Source of the DNA: CAMAUF01 sp046152925
GTDB taxonomy: Bacteria; Chloroflexota; Dehalococcoidia; Tepidiformales; Tepidiformaceae
Direction of reading: 5' to 3'
Assembly: GCA_046152925.1 (NCBI GenBank)
Contig: JBJXFX010000002.1
Span: 8,524 to 72,523 of the forward strand
DNA: 64,000 nt
Position numbers and translations under genes: made by a program. The notes under the pieces were generated by a model. That model was not told the origin of the DNA. It ran no database searches and saw only the letters and a program-made list of their open reading frames with translations. Below, piece after piece: positions 22,701 to 30,074 of the stretch (position 1 is its first letter; each line of letters starts with the position of its first letter).

Positions 22701-24732
22701 CCATGGTCGTGAAGAACTGGAACTCGATCGCGCGGCTGAGGGTCTCAACCGTGATCGAGGTGCCAGGCGTCAGCAGGAGCCAGCCGCTCCAGTCGTCGTA
22801 CACGGGATGCGTGAAGTCGCGCAGGTTGAGCGCGAGGACGCCGCAGCCCTTGAACTCGATGTCGACGAGGGCGCCATACACCTGGTAGAAGCCCTTGCCG
22901 TTGCCATCAGCGTGGCTGGCGATGACGTTCTCATACCACTTCGGGCTCGAGGCACGAAGGTCGCCCGTCGCCGGGTTGAACGTCGCCGGGACCGTGACGA
23001 CCGTCCCCTGGACATCGCCAGCGGTCAGGGCGTCGTAGTCGACCTTGTCGAACTCACCAACGGCCGGGCGGCTCTTGGTGATCCGCGTCGGCTCAAGCGT
23101 GTTCCACTCTTTGACGAGCGGCGTGAAGCTCGAGATGTACTTGCCGAAAACGGCGACGTCATCACCGCCGCCGTTCGCCCAGTCCGCGACAACGCGGCCC
23201 TCCGGGTCAACGACAACGATGTTCTGCTCGCCGGGGCCGGTCGAATACCAGCGGACGCAGTCCACGTCCTCGGCGTTCGAGTACTTGAGGTAGGTGCCGT
23301 TGTCGCTATAGACACGGGGGCCCATGTCGATGATGTCGGTCGCGGTGCCCTGGACGTTCGCCGTGCCAGAGACCGTCGTGATCCACCAGCGGTAGCCGGT
23401 GGTCGAAGGCGGCTGGACACCGAGCGGTTCCGGGTCTTCGGTCCGCGGCCTCAACGGGCCGACGAGGCAGGCCCAGTGGTCCGCGCCAATCACGTTGCTC
23501 GTGAAGTCGCGCGGGGCCGCCGGGGTGCAGGCGCCCTTGCTGTCCGAACCCGAGCCGTCAGGCCCGGTGAGGAGACCAAGGGTGTCGTTGCCGTTGCCAT
23601 CCCGGACGTAACCCACATGGAAGATGCCTTCGCAAAGGCGTCCCTGGGTGATCGGGGCGGGCGGCACGGTGACCTCGAAGTCCTGCGTGGCCGTGGCCGT
23701 CGCAGTCGCAGTCGCAGTCGCCGCGGCATTAACGTCGCCGCGGTCGCAGTCGAGGTCACCGAAGACCTCTTCGTTGAGGCCGTCGGTCGAGCACTCAGGC
23801 TCGCCGTCGAGGCTGTCCCACTCAGCCGTCACCGTGTTGGTGAAGCCGGCGGTGCTGCCCCAGCCGATGGTCGTGGCGAGGGTCGCCGCGTCTTTGAGGA
23901 CGGCGACGATCGTGATTTCGACCGAATCGCCAGCCGCGAAGTCCACGGGACCGCAGGAGACGGTCAGCCCGCTCTTCGAGCAGGTGACATCGTCGCCAGT
24001 GTTCCCGCTGTTGTCGACGGAGACACTCGTGATGCTCGCGAAGACCGACGGGAGGGTGTCCTCGAACGTCAGGTCGACGGCGTCGACGTTATCAGTGTCA
24101 TCAGCGAGCTCGAAGTAGATCGTGAAGGTAAGCGTCTGACCCGCGGTAGCCGTGGTGTCGTTGACGTCCTTCGTGAACTCGTAGTCTTCGGCGCCGTAGA
24201 AGGTGGAGTCGCTGGTGTGGTTGATACCACCGACTTCGCCGTCGTTGCTCGAACCGTCTTGCGCGGTGAACTCATCGACGGGGTTCGTCTCGTCGACCCC
24301 AGTCACGATCGCACCGAAGTAGAGGGTGCTCTGGGTGTTCGCCCCGAGCGGCCCATCGAAGGTGCACGTGAGGATGTGGTCTTGCGCCCCGGAAACGGCG
24401 CAGATCGCGTCGTCGCCGCCGAGCTCCTCGGCATCCACGGCCTGGATGTCGCCGAGGACACTGTCGTTGAGCTGGACCTTGACAATCAGGTCGCCAGCGG
24501 TCGGCTGCGTGAGGTCCACAACGATGGCGAAGACACAGAGGTCTCCAACCGTGGAACCAGTCACAGTCGGGCAGCCGCCATACAGCTGGACATCCTGACC
24601 ATCAACGTCAGCTCGCGCGTTTTCGGCCTTCAGGCCGATTCCTGCATACGCGGCGAACACAGCAAGGACGGCAAAGATCGCGAAGATCCCTGCCTTCTTC
24701 GTGCCCGCCACATGCGCGAGTAGCGTACTCAA
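19732..24732 (-). CDS. Giant secreted surface (S-layer-like) protein
   Basis: A 1666-residue protein from a TTG codon preceded by AGGTAGGA; a GTG 13 codons upstream is an alternative. An N-terminal hydrophobic segment (AGIFAIFAVLAVFAAYAGIG) acts as a signal or anchor. Residues about 150-320 look like a DUF11-type adhesive beta domain, closed by a TATATATATATQ linker. A long beta-rich central part with few motifs follows, including spaced cysteines and calcium-like Asp/Asn/Gly loops. The last 95 residues (WSLVTWSGADNIKVSDAL to AYWIAIKG) form a domain seen at the end of many Chloroflexota surface proteins. Size, export signal and long leader suggest an S-layer protein, which is inference. Confidence 0.72.
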   Translation of the reverse strand: MSTLLAHVAGTKKAGIFAIFAVLAVFAAYAGIGLKAENARADVDGQDVQLYGGCPTVTGSTVGDLCVFAIVVDLTQPTAGDLIVKVQLNDSVLGDIQAVDAEELGGDDAICAVSGAQDHILTCTFDGPLGANTQSTLYFGAIVTGVDETNPVDEFTAQDGSSNDGEVGGINHTSDSTFYGAEDYEFTKDVNDTTATAGQTLTFTIYFELADDTDNVDAVDLTFEDTLPSVFASITSVSVDNSGNTGDDVTCSKSGLTVSCGPVDFAAGDSVEITIVAVLKDAATLATTIGWGSTAGFTNTVTAEWDSLDGEPECSTDGLNEEVFGDLDCDRGDVNAAATATATATATATQDFEVTVPPAPITQGRLCEGIFHVGYVRDGNGNDTLGLLTGPDGSGSDSKGACTPAAPRDFTSNVIGADHWACLVGPLRPRTEDPEPLGVQPPSTTGYRWWITTVSGTANVQGTATDIIDMGPRVYSDNGTYLKYSNAEDVDCVRWYSTGPGEQNIVVVDPEGRVVADWANGGGDDVAVFGKYISSFTPLVKEWNTLEPTRITKSRPAVGEFDKVDYDALTAGDVQGTVVTVPATFNPATGDLRASSPKWYENVIASHADGNGKGFYQVYGALVDIEFKGCGVLALNLRDFTHPVYDDWSGWLLLTPGTSITVETLSRAIEFQFFTTMDGAIAGSGGLSGASFYDGHTSGARDCDQSGSESWVTFHAKYPNYLGSGNPPRPAPETIKVRWVNQPAQKQVFLAWAGQRIILEHDWRIPPGDFQNGEPAGFCPFYDLDVRQDPSAAATREVPIWLAHWVKGGGPGNFISGLGAAVAPDEAFTALLGHIGTDYYGDNLNLESQVNDAPGRPQSACITRVLYESEQPGQVDIELFAGSIHGPDLNLDQYYESDFDQWWDWRYRGLFTPDQTKVAFVVYYMKLNTVTTSLVTQVSKPSHNGSVVSDYAPGNPWDATKDDADNAADWNVSKDILVRIRVTGWFINENPSGRAADTSNPLNVLPANRWVMPDDWALLAGGPADPADGTDARGTAEEFRPQYDIMIAPNNAAGIALTTPTGATNVLASNVGSSAGNSTSAFLVTAGLPVGTSIFIGASTVNYTVTAFDPVTGFLAISPSLPAVPAAGTAIFVVNSTPFEGPFSLVDLPGLCALGSCGAALSNFAGTSNSFVRDTILKDGDVDRWDAPMPPALVSVKLRGTGFMKQVWKEDVYYNGTANSTSQTYPNPFYYSNIPDSPYIPAVVAGGGYLWDSWGDDGPAARNGLGSDLQAVTRGADGDGPYHFWQFVRRDSNAEGIGEALSTTDRAELQAIRDAYGDQSIGRDAVVYTDNHGEAMVTANGDFKTDLTACAANVLGGGKHCKPGDVVGKATITATADYPDFRGKHFPVQSNSATVNWTWGGYKDVTVEAGEDPQFKYVVFHAMDRDGYCAPIGGSATPSSVHLHSVYSRVDEKTTIGTNDPVETVDFLIDSGQGIIIGRADGGSLNLDGNRQFATGLRTYSVSENNPAVTGIKEFPLSSLAAAGATDECQAWIKVSNSLLSVVNVLVFAKDDEGTIGFDRVIDLQTTTKLTLNFRWSLVTWSGADNIKVSDALAGTGANDAGNDISAEVTAIYGWDAAAQDWLGYFPAGVSVPGANDLVNLKKGSAYWIAIKGPAAVEWTIATNVG

Positions 24733-25262
24733 ATTTCCTACCTCTCCAGTCGTACTGACTGTTCCCTCCACTTCCCGGAGGGCCGCCCACGTTGGGGCGG
24801 GGGGTTCGTTGTATCCGGACTCGCCCGGATTTGCGGGCGATTGCTTCGTCGGGGCCCAAAGGCCCCTGCGTTGCTGGTGAGGTCGCCCGCTCGTCTGCCG
24901 CCATCCCCGGCGCAGGGTCCGGACGGGTCCGGGCTTTTCCTCATGTCGGTGATTGGGTCTCAGGTCTTTCTGGCTCGCGGTCCAAGGCCCCCCTCGTCCT
25001 CCCGCTCAGCGGAAGGACCGCGCCGGGGGCGTTAACGGCGCGTGCCTGGCATTCCTCCCTTCTCGTTGAACTCCGCGGACGGGTTTCCCCGCTCAACGCA
25101 AACGCGGGTTCCCTTCCGCACTGGAAGGGAACCCGGTTGAACGGACATGCCAACGGGAGCCGCAAAGGCGACCAGGCCAAGGCCGGGCTGCTTCATCGTC
25201 CCCCCCTTCGCGATGCGCGCAGACGACCAGACCGAACCCCGTTCAGGGGCCCGGTAAAGTCC
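24733..25262 (-). promoter_or_regulatory. Long structured 5' leader of the S-layer-like gene
   Basis: About 530 bases between the predicted promoter and the start codon contain no convincing gene but several hairpins: a perfect 12-bp stem GGGTTCCCTTCC (25106-25117 with 25123-25134, loop five), a 10-bp stem with one mismatch (24996-25005 with 25009-25018), and GGGGCC/GGCCCC near 24855-24870. Long stable leaders are known for S-layer mRNAs in other bacteria. No named riboswitch is recognised. Confidence 0.5.
25106..25134 (-). other. Perfect 12-bp stem-loop in the leader
   Basis: GGGTTCCCTTCC pairs fully with GGAAGGGAACCC around the loop GCACT. It is the strongest structure in the leader, about 375 bases before the start codon. 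It is not followed by a U-tract on the minus strand. Confidence 0.75.
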
Positions 25263-25267
25263 TGCGA

Positions 25268-25296
25268 AAGGTACGCACCACGTCTTCAACGGTCAA
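25268..25296 (-). promoter_or_regulatory. Predicted promoter of the S-layer-like gene
   Basis: On the minus strand TTGACC (25296-25291), 17 bp, TACCTT (25273-25268). Spacing is ideal and each hexamer keeps four or five consensus bases. Transcription would start near 25262. Confidence 0.45.
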
Positions 25297-25400
25297 TGCC
25301 TTTCCGCCCACCTCGCGGCGGGCGTGACGAAGGTCTACTCGCAGGTGAGAACGCCTCTGGCACACGCAGGGTTAACGTTCTTTCACATCGAATGCGACGG

Positions 25401-25525
25401 TTATGGGGAGAAGAGGAAAGAGGAAAGGCGAAAGAGGAAAGATGCGGCTCCGTCGCGGCGAGAAGGAGGCTTCTCGGGGCGCGCCGGCGCTTTCCTCGTT
25501 CCTCTTGTTCCTTTCCTCTCCATAA
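25401..25525. repeat. Purine-rich inverted-repeat element A
   Basis: A left arm of GAGGAAAG units starting TTATGGGGAG is mirrored by a right arm of CTTTCCTC units ending CCATAA; 30 or more bases pair with few interruptions. The centre has its own 7-bp hairpin (CGAGAAG/CTTCTCG). One strand of each arm is almost pure purine. Confidence 0.7.
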
Positions 25526-25530
25526 CTCAT

Positions 25531-25644
25531 GAAGGTGGGAACGAGGAAGGATAGAGAGGAAAGCGCGTCATGGCGGCCAGCCACGGATCGAGGTGCTCGC
25601 CGCGGCAAGCTTTCCTCGTTTCCCTTTTGCCTTTCCTCTGCCTC
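25531..25644. repeat. Purine-rich inverted-repeat element B
   Basis: Arms GGAACGAGGAAGGATAGAGA and the CTTTCCTCG...CTTTCCTCTGCC counterpart surround an unrelated GC-rich centre. It touches the fabI stop codon, so it may serve as the end of that transcript. It is adjacent to element A with five bases between. Confidence 0.65.
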
Positions 25645-26428
25645 AATCATCCGCAGTCAGCATCCCCATAATGTTGTAACCGCTGTCGACGTAGAGCACT
25701 TCGCCGGTGATGCCGCGGGCGCCATCGCCACAGAGGAAGGCGGCGGTGTTGCCGACATCGTCGATCGTGACGTTGCGGCGGAGGGGGGCGACGCCGGCGA
25801 AGCTCTTCTGGTAGTCGCGGAAGCCGGAGATGCCCATCGCCGCGAGCGTCCGGATCGGCCCGGCGCTGATCGCGTTGACGCGGACGCCTTGGGGGCCGAG
25901 GTCGCTCGCGAGGTAGCGGACGGTGGCTTCGAGGCTCGCCTTCGCCACGCCCATGATGTTGTATTTCGGGACGACCTTTTCGGCGCCGTAATAGGTCAGC
26001 GTGAGGACGGAGCCGCCGCCTTCGGGGAAGAGTGGCAAGCAGCCGCGGGTGAGGCCGATCAAGGAATAGACGGAGATGTCGTGTGCGAGGGCGAAGCCGG
26101 CGCGGCTCGTCTCGTGGAATCGGCCGGCGAGGTCCTCACGGTTCGCAAACGCGATCGAGTGGACGAGGATGTCGACCGTCCCGAAGGCGTCTTTCGCCTT
26201 GGCGAACACTCCCGCGATGTCCTCGTCCGAGGAAACGTCGCAGGGCTCGACGAAGGTCGCGCCGAGGCTCTCGGCGAGCGGCCGGACGCGCTTTTCGAGC
26301 GTGGCGCCGGCATACGAGAAGCCGAGCCGCGCCCCCTCGCGGTGCAGCGCCTGGCTGATGCCCCAAGCGATCGAGTGGTCGTTCGCGACCCCAAAGATGA
26401 GCGCGGTCTTGCCTTCGAGACTTCCCAT
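25643..26428 (-). CDS. fabI: Enoyl-[acyl-carrier-protein] reductase (NADH)
   Basis: A 261-residue enzyme that reduces trans-2-enoyl-ACP in the last step of each fatty acid elongation cycle. FabI features: the unusual nucleotide motif IFGVANDHSIAWGIS, SIAFANREDL, and the active-site pair Y156 and K163 within YYGAEKVVPKYNIMGVAKAS (Y-x6-K spacing). Length is standard. This is the triclosan target family. It is flanked on both sides by purine-rich inverted-repeat elements and appears monocistronic. Confidence 0.96.
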   Translation of the reverse strand: MGSLEGKTALIFGVANDHSIAWGISQALHREGARLGFSYAGATLEKRVRPLAESLGATFVEPCDVSSDEDIAGVFAKAKDAFGTVDILVHSIAFANREDLAGRFHETSRAGFALAHDISVYSLIGLTRGCLPLFPEGGGSVLTLTYYGAEKVVPKYNIMGVAKASLEATVRYLASDLGPQGVRVNAISAGPIRTLAAMGISGFRDYQKSFAGVAPLRRNVTIDDVGNTAAFLCGDGARGITGEVLYVDSGYNIMGMLTADD

Positions 26429-26439
26429 TCGATTAGGTT

Positions 26440-26520
26440 AAAGGAGAAAGAGGAAAGAGGAACGCGCGGTGGTCGCGCAGCGCCGTGCTTTCCTCCTTCA
26501 CCTTTCCTCTTTCCTCTGCC
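26440..26520. repeat. Purine-rich inverted-repeat element C
   Basis: Left arm AAAGGAGAAAGAGGAAAGAG, centre with GCGCG/CGCGC, right arm CTTTCCTC...CTTTCCTCTTTCCTCTG. The right arm encodes the last residues (QRKEER) and the stop of the GNAT gene, so the element reaches into a coding region. Confidence 0.65.
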
Positions 26521-26980
26521 AGACAAACCCCCACTCCCGGCTCTGCCAGGGGTCCGGCGCGTAGCGAAAGCGGTGGCGGCGGAAGCCGAGGCGCTCGTAG
26601 AGCCGGTGGGCGTCGCGAAAGGCGATGTCGCTGTAAAGGACGACCTCGCGGGCGCCGCGACGGGAGGCTTCGGCCAACACCCATTCGACGAGGCGCTGCC
26701 CGAGCCCGCCCCGGCGCGCCTCGGGAAGGACGTAGAGGCGGTGGAGCTCGAAGCGCCCGCCGCCTTCATCGGTCAGGCCCACGCAGCCGGCGACGCGGCC
26801 GCCGGCGTCCTCGGCGACGATGAAGCCGCCTTCGGGGTAGTGGGTGGCGGGGTCGAGGAGGTCGTTGTCGTAGCCGTCCTCGGAAAGCGGGAAGCCATAT
26901 TCCTCGAAGACGGTCCGGACGACGCGCCAAGGGCCGTCGCCGTGCCGGGCGGGGTCATAGGGGACGAGGTTCGTGGTCAT
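26498..26980 (-). CDS. GNAT family N-acetyltransferase
   Basis: A 160-residue GNAT domain. The acetyl-CoA loop is LYVLPEARRGGLGQRLVEW (Q/RxxGxG/A motif), preceded by strand 4 GGRFELHRLYVLP and followed by LYERLGFRRHRFRYA. The substrate is unknown. The last six residues (QRKEER) and the stop come from the arm of inverted-repeat element C, suggesting the original C-terminus was replaced. The start overlaps the end of the next upstream gene by four bases. Confidence 0.83.
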   Translation of the reverse strand: MTTNLVPYDPARHGDGPWRVVRTVFEEYGFPLSEDGYDNDLLDPATHYPEGGFIVAEDAGGRVAGCVGLTDEGGGRFELHRLYVLPEARRGGLGQRLVEWVLAEASRRGAREVVLYSDIAFRDAHRLYERLGFRRHRFRYAPDPWQSREWGFVWQRKEER

Positions 26981-27495
26981 GGCGTCACGCGCGCGTCGAA
27001 GGCGTCAGCGATGTCGACGGCTTCGCGGAGGAAGTCGTCGAGGCGGGGGATGTGGTCGATGTCGAGGTCCTCGACGTACTCGCCGGCGACGGCGTCGAAC
27101 CGGTGGACGTGCATTCGTCCGTGGGCCTGGTCATATCGGACGAGAGGCGCCGACGGTCCGGACTCCGCGACGCGCCACGCTTGGTACTGGTAGAAGACGG
27201 TCAACACCTCGATGCCGCTAAGTCCATCCCGGACCGCCATCCACTTCAAGACACGTGCGCGGACGCCGCTACGACACTGGATGAGGTCAGCACTCAGCTT
27301 GATCTGAATAGGAGACTGGCGGTCGCCCTGCCGCTCAAAGACGAGGTCATCAGATTCGAGGAGGCCCTCGCGGTAGAGCGCATCTAGCCGCTGGTCGTGG
27401 ACGAGGAGGTACGATTCGAAGCTGAGCCAACCTCGCGGCCAGGCGCTCGGCGAGCGTCGCGGAGCCGGCGGAGGGCCTGGTAGTTCCCCATCCAT
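26977..27495 (-). CDS. DUF7718-like protein, possible toxin partner
   Basis: A 172-residue ORF from ATG with AGAGG seven bases before. Residues about 24-172 look folded: RLDALYREGLLESDDLVFE, then EVLTVFYQYQAWRV and PLVRYDQAHGRMHVHRFD, a pattern like DUF7718 small proteins found in two-gene modules. The first 22 residues are Pro/Arg-rich and look like out-of-frame reading of the overlapping gene, so the true start may be later or a frameshift may have occurred. It overlaps its upstream neighbour by 112 bases. Codon use is less GC-biased than in housekeeping genes here. Confidence 0.5.
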   Translation of the reverse strand: MDGELPGPPPAPRRSPSAWPRGWLSFESYLLVHDQRLDALYREGLLESDDLVFERQGDRQSPIQIKLSADLIQCRSGVRARVLKWMAVRDGLSGIEVLTVFYQYQAWRVAESGPSAPLVRYDQAHGRMHVHRFDAVAGEYVEDLDIDHIPRLDDFLREAVDIADAFDARVTP

Positions 27496-27662
27496 TCGTT
27501 TACCTCTGCTGTCTCACACACCGCGCCCGTCCCATAGGCAGCCGCCATCGCGGCCGAATCGACGCCATGGGCGCTTTCGACGACCGCGATCTCTCGCTCT
27601 AGCCGCTCGATGGCGAGATCACCATCCACGACAATGACGGGAGTCCTGTGCTCGCGAACCAT
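27384..27662 (-). CDS. Small antitoxin-like protein
   Basis: A 92-residue ORF with a strong ribosome site (GGAGAAGTTC before ATG). Residues 1-70 are plausible: a strand MVREHRTPVIVVDGDLAI, a helix IERLEREIAVVESAHG, and the closing ETAEVNEWMGNYQALRRLRD, a style seen in small antitoxin-like proteins upstream of toxins. The last 20 residues (GREVGSASNRTSSSTTSG) look like a shadow of the overlapping gene, so the functional protein probably ends earlier. Function unknown. Confidence 0.5.
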   Translation of the reverse strand: MVREHRTPVIVVDGDLAIERLEREIAVVESAHGVDSAAMAAAYGTGAVCETAEVNEWMGNYQALRRLRDARRAPGREVGSASNRTSSSTTSG

Positions 27663-27703
27663 GAACTTCTCCTCTCTCCGAGCATAGCAGAGCCAGCCGG
27701 GCT

Positions 27704-28696
27704 TCAGTCGCGAAGCAGTCTGCGCCCCAACAGCTCCGAGGGCGAAGGCTCAGGCGCGCCGCCCTCATACAAGAAATACCCGGCGACCGCCGCCAGCTTG
27801 TCGAGCGCCGTCAGCAGCCAGAACGCCCCTCGGCGCGGCACGCGCGTGATCACACGCTGTGCGAGCGCGCCGGCGCCAATCAGGCCGCGGGCAAGCGCCG
27901 CGCCCGCCGCCCGTCGAAACGGGCAGACCCGCGCGACAGCGACCACCACCTTCACGAGCCGCGGGTGGCCCCCATTCCAGGCGATCCCGGGATAGGTCAC
28001 CTCGATCCGCCGCGAACCCCACCCGTGGCAGACCTGCTTCGCCAAAAAGAGCGGGATGTCGAGGTCGTTGGCGTGGTCCACGGCCATCTTCGGCGCAAAC
28101 GCGACGCGATGGCCGTGCAGCTCCGCCACCAGTCCGAACTCCGTATCGGCCGCGCGCCGGAAGCGCTCGTTGAAGCGCTCGGTGTCGAACACCCGCCGGG
28201 CGACGGCGCAATTCTTCGTGTCGACCTGCGTCGGCGCACCCTCGGGGACCGGCCAGGTGTGCGCCTCGTGGCGGTCTTGCATGATCTGCGCAAGCGGCCC
28301 CGCGCCAAGCCCGCCGGCGAACCCCTGGACGATGCCCGCCCCCGCCACCAGCTGCGCCAGCCCCGCCGCGAACCACCCCGGCCGGACGAGGCAATCCGCG
28401 TCCGTAAAGAAAATGGCGTCGCCCGTCGCGACCTCGACGGCCCGGTTGCGGGCCGCGTAGGCGCCGATCGAACCGTCTTCCGTCAGCAGTGTGACCTCCG
28501 CGGGCAGTTCGGCGCGGAGCCGGGCGCGGAACGCCGGCGGCGAGTCGTTGTCCACGATGAGCACCTGCAAGGCGCCCGGCACCTCGCCACGGATGGCGTC
28601 GATCGACGCGAGACACGCGAAAATGCGGTCGTCGGCTCGGACCGGGATGACCACGCTGACGTCCCGAAACTGCTCCACCGGCGCCATCGGCATCAT
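27704..28696 (-). CDS. Family 2 glycosyltransferase, membrane-associated
   Basis: A 330-residue protein from MMPMAPVEQF; upstream codons in frame overlap the divergent gene and lack family match. The GT2 fold begins VSVVIPVRADDRIFACLASI, with VLIVDNDSPPA, GSIGAYAARNRAVEVATGD and the metal-binding DAD in FFTDADCLVRPGW. A later NERFRRAADTEFGLVAEL supplies the ED-type catalytic acid. Hydrophobic helices near the C-terminus suggest membrane association. It transfers a sugar from a nucleotide donor to an unknown acceptor. Divergent from the exported repeat protein at 28758. Confidence 0.85.
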   Translation of the reverse strand: MMPMAPVEQFRDVSVVIPVRADDRIFACLASIDAIRGEVPGALQVLIVDNDSPPAFRARLRAELPAEVTLLTEDGSIGAYAARNRAVEVATGDAIFFTDADCLVRPGWFAAGLAQLVAGAGIVQGFAGGLGAGPLAQIMQDRHEAHTWPVPEGAPTQVDTKNCAVARRVFDTERFNERFRRAADTEFGLVAELHGHRVAFAPKMAVDHANDLDIPLFLAKQVCHGWGSRRIEVTYPGIAWNGGHPRLVKVVVAVARVCPFRRAAGAALARGLIGAGALAQRVITRVPRRGAFWLLTALDKLAAVAGYFLYEGGAPEPSPSELLGRRLLRD

Positions 28697-28757
28697 CCTA
28701 TCGGCTCGGGGAACTTTGCGGCCTGGCTGTGCGTTTTTATCCGTAGAGGAGGCCTTC

Positions 28758-29750
28758 TTGGGGAAGCTTCTCGGGCTTGTCGCTGCCCTCGTCGTGATCG
28801 CGGTCGCGGTCGCGATGGTGGTGCTCACCTCTGGCAACGGCGGCGACGCCGGACCCGCGCCCGCCGAGCCGCCGCAGCGGAGCACCTTGCCGGGCGTCCC
28901 GGCGCTCCACGCGGCTCGCCTGTTCGCAGCCGAAGCGCTCAACCGTCCCGTGTCCGACACACCCCTCACGAGCCTGAGCGCCGCGGGTTGGGACGGCTGC
29001 TACGGTGTCCATCGCGCTGGCGGCGTGTGCACGCTCCAGTTCACCGCCGGCCTCGTCGCCATCTTCGCTGGCGAACCCGAAAAGGCACGGTTCCACGTCG
29101 TCGGCGACCTCGTCATTGGCCCCGTCGTCCCGGGGCCGGGCATATCTATAGATAGCGGCGGCCCGGTCCCGCCGGAAATCGCGCCCGATCTTACGAGGCT
29201 CCTTGCGGAGTACGCGAGGGCGGACCTCGCACTCCGCCAGCGGTTGGACGCCGCGACCATCGTGACGGCCTCGATCGTGCCAGCGACCTTCGATAGCTGC
29301 CTCGGGTTTCAATACGCAGCCCGGACCATCGCCTGTCGCGAAGTCGCCTTGCGCGGGGCCATTGTCACGTTCGAATCCGGAGCAAGGTCGTACCGGTACC
29401 ACGTCTCGACGGAGGGGATCGTCGCGGTCAGCCTCGAACAGGGCGTCGCGACGGTGGAGCCCGACGCAGCGGTCGTCGCCCTCCACGGGCGCCTCCGCGA
29501 CGACCTCGCTCGCCGGGCGAACGCCGGCCTCGGCGACATCTCGATCGTCAGCTTCCAGGAGGTGACGTGGCCGAGCGGCTGCCTCGGAGTAACGAAGCCC
29601 GGGGATGTCTGCACGCAGGCCCTGGTTGAAGGCTGGCTCGCGATCCTGACGGCGGGCGGGCGCGAATACCGTTATCACGGCGCCGGCGAGCGCTTCATCG
29701 CCGCAAGCTTCGAACCGGGCGCGCGCCTCGCGGAACCCGTGCGGAGGTAA
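28758..29750 (+). CDS. Membrane-anchored protein with three copies of a cysteine-paired repeat
   Basis: A 330-residue protein from a TTG with AGGAGG five bases upstream. Residues 3-25 are one membrane helix (LLGLVAALVVIAVAVAMVVL), then a Pro/Ala linker. Three repeats of about 95 residues follow. Each has a core like CLGV-x5-8-C-x10-GWLAILTAGGREYRYH: SAAGWDGCYGVHRAGGVC, ATFDSCLGFQYAARTIAC and TWPSGCLGVTKPGDVC. The paired cysteines are likely disulfides outside the membrane. The repeat may be a ligand-binding unit. No family is recognised. Confidence 0.65.
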   Translation: MGKLLGLVAALVVIAVAVAMVVLTSGNGGDAGPAPAEPPQRSTLPGVPALHAARLFAAEALNRPVSDTPLTSLSAAGWDGCYGVHRAGGVCTLQFTAGLVAIFAGEPEKARFHVVGDLVIGPVVPGPGISIDSGGPVPPEIAPDLTRLLAEYARADLALRQRLDAATIVTASIVPATFDSCLGFQYAARTIACREVALRGAIVTFESGARSYRYHVSTEGIVAVSLEQGVATVEPDAAVVALHGRLRDDLARRANAGLGDISIVSFQEVTWPSGCLGVTKPGDVCTQALVEGWLAILTAGGREYRYHGAGERFIAASFEPGARLAEPVRR

Positions 29751-29891
29751 CGCGGGGCGGCGACTGGGAAGGCACGCCTCATCCCGCGCTGCATCCGAGC
29801 GAACCACGGCCGCGGGCTACCCTGAATCAGCGTCAGCGCGGCACATGGATACTGGACTGATACCGTATGCTACTGACCCAGGAGGAGGCCC

Positions 29892-30074
29892 ATGACCTCG
29901 GACGCAGCATCCATCCGCACGAGGGTCGCGCAGAGTAACGGCAAGCTCGACCCGGCCGACATCATTGACGAGGCCCCCGATCCGGCGTCGACGCGGAACG
30001 CCGTGCTCGAACTCCTGCTTTCTGGCTCGGTGGTATTGGATTGGCACGGAAAACTCCGAACAGCGCAGTCCTAA
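29892..30074 (+). CDS. 60-residue partner of the dGTPase-like gene
   Basis: A 60-residue ORF with the strongest ribosome site in the area (AGGAGGAGG four bases before ATG). The sequence DPADIIDEAPDPASTRNAVL and LLSGSVVLDWHGKLR has a helix-turn-strand pattern like a small winged-helix or antitoxin. Its last 34 bases overlap the start of the HD-domain gene, so the two are coupled. Too short for a firm family call. Confidence 0.6.
   Translation: MTSDAASIRTRVAQSNGKLDPADIIDEAPDPASTRNAVLELLLSGSVVLDWHGKLRTAQS

Noticed and set aside
19633..24723. A 1696-residue open frame on the plus strand opposite the S-layer-like gene
   Set aside because: It mirrors the GC-rich codons of the minus-strand gene, is extremely rich in Arg/Asp/Val, and has no signal peptide, domain or ribosome site.
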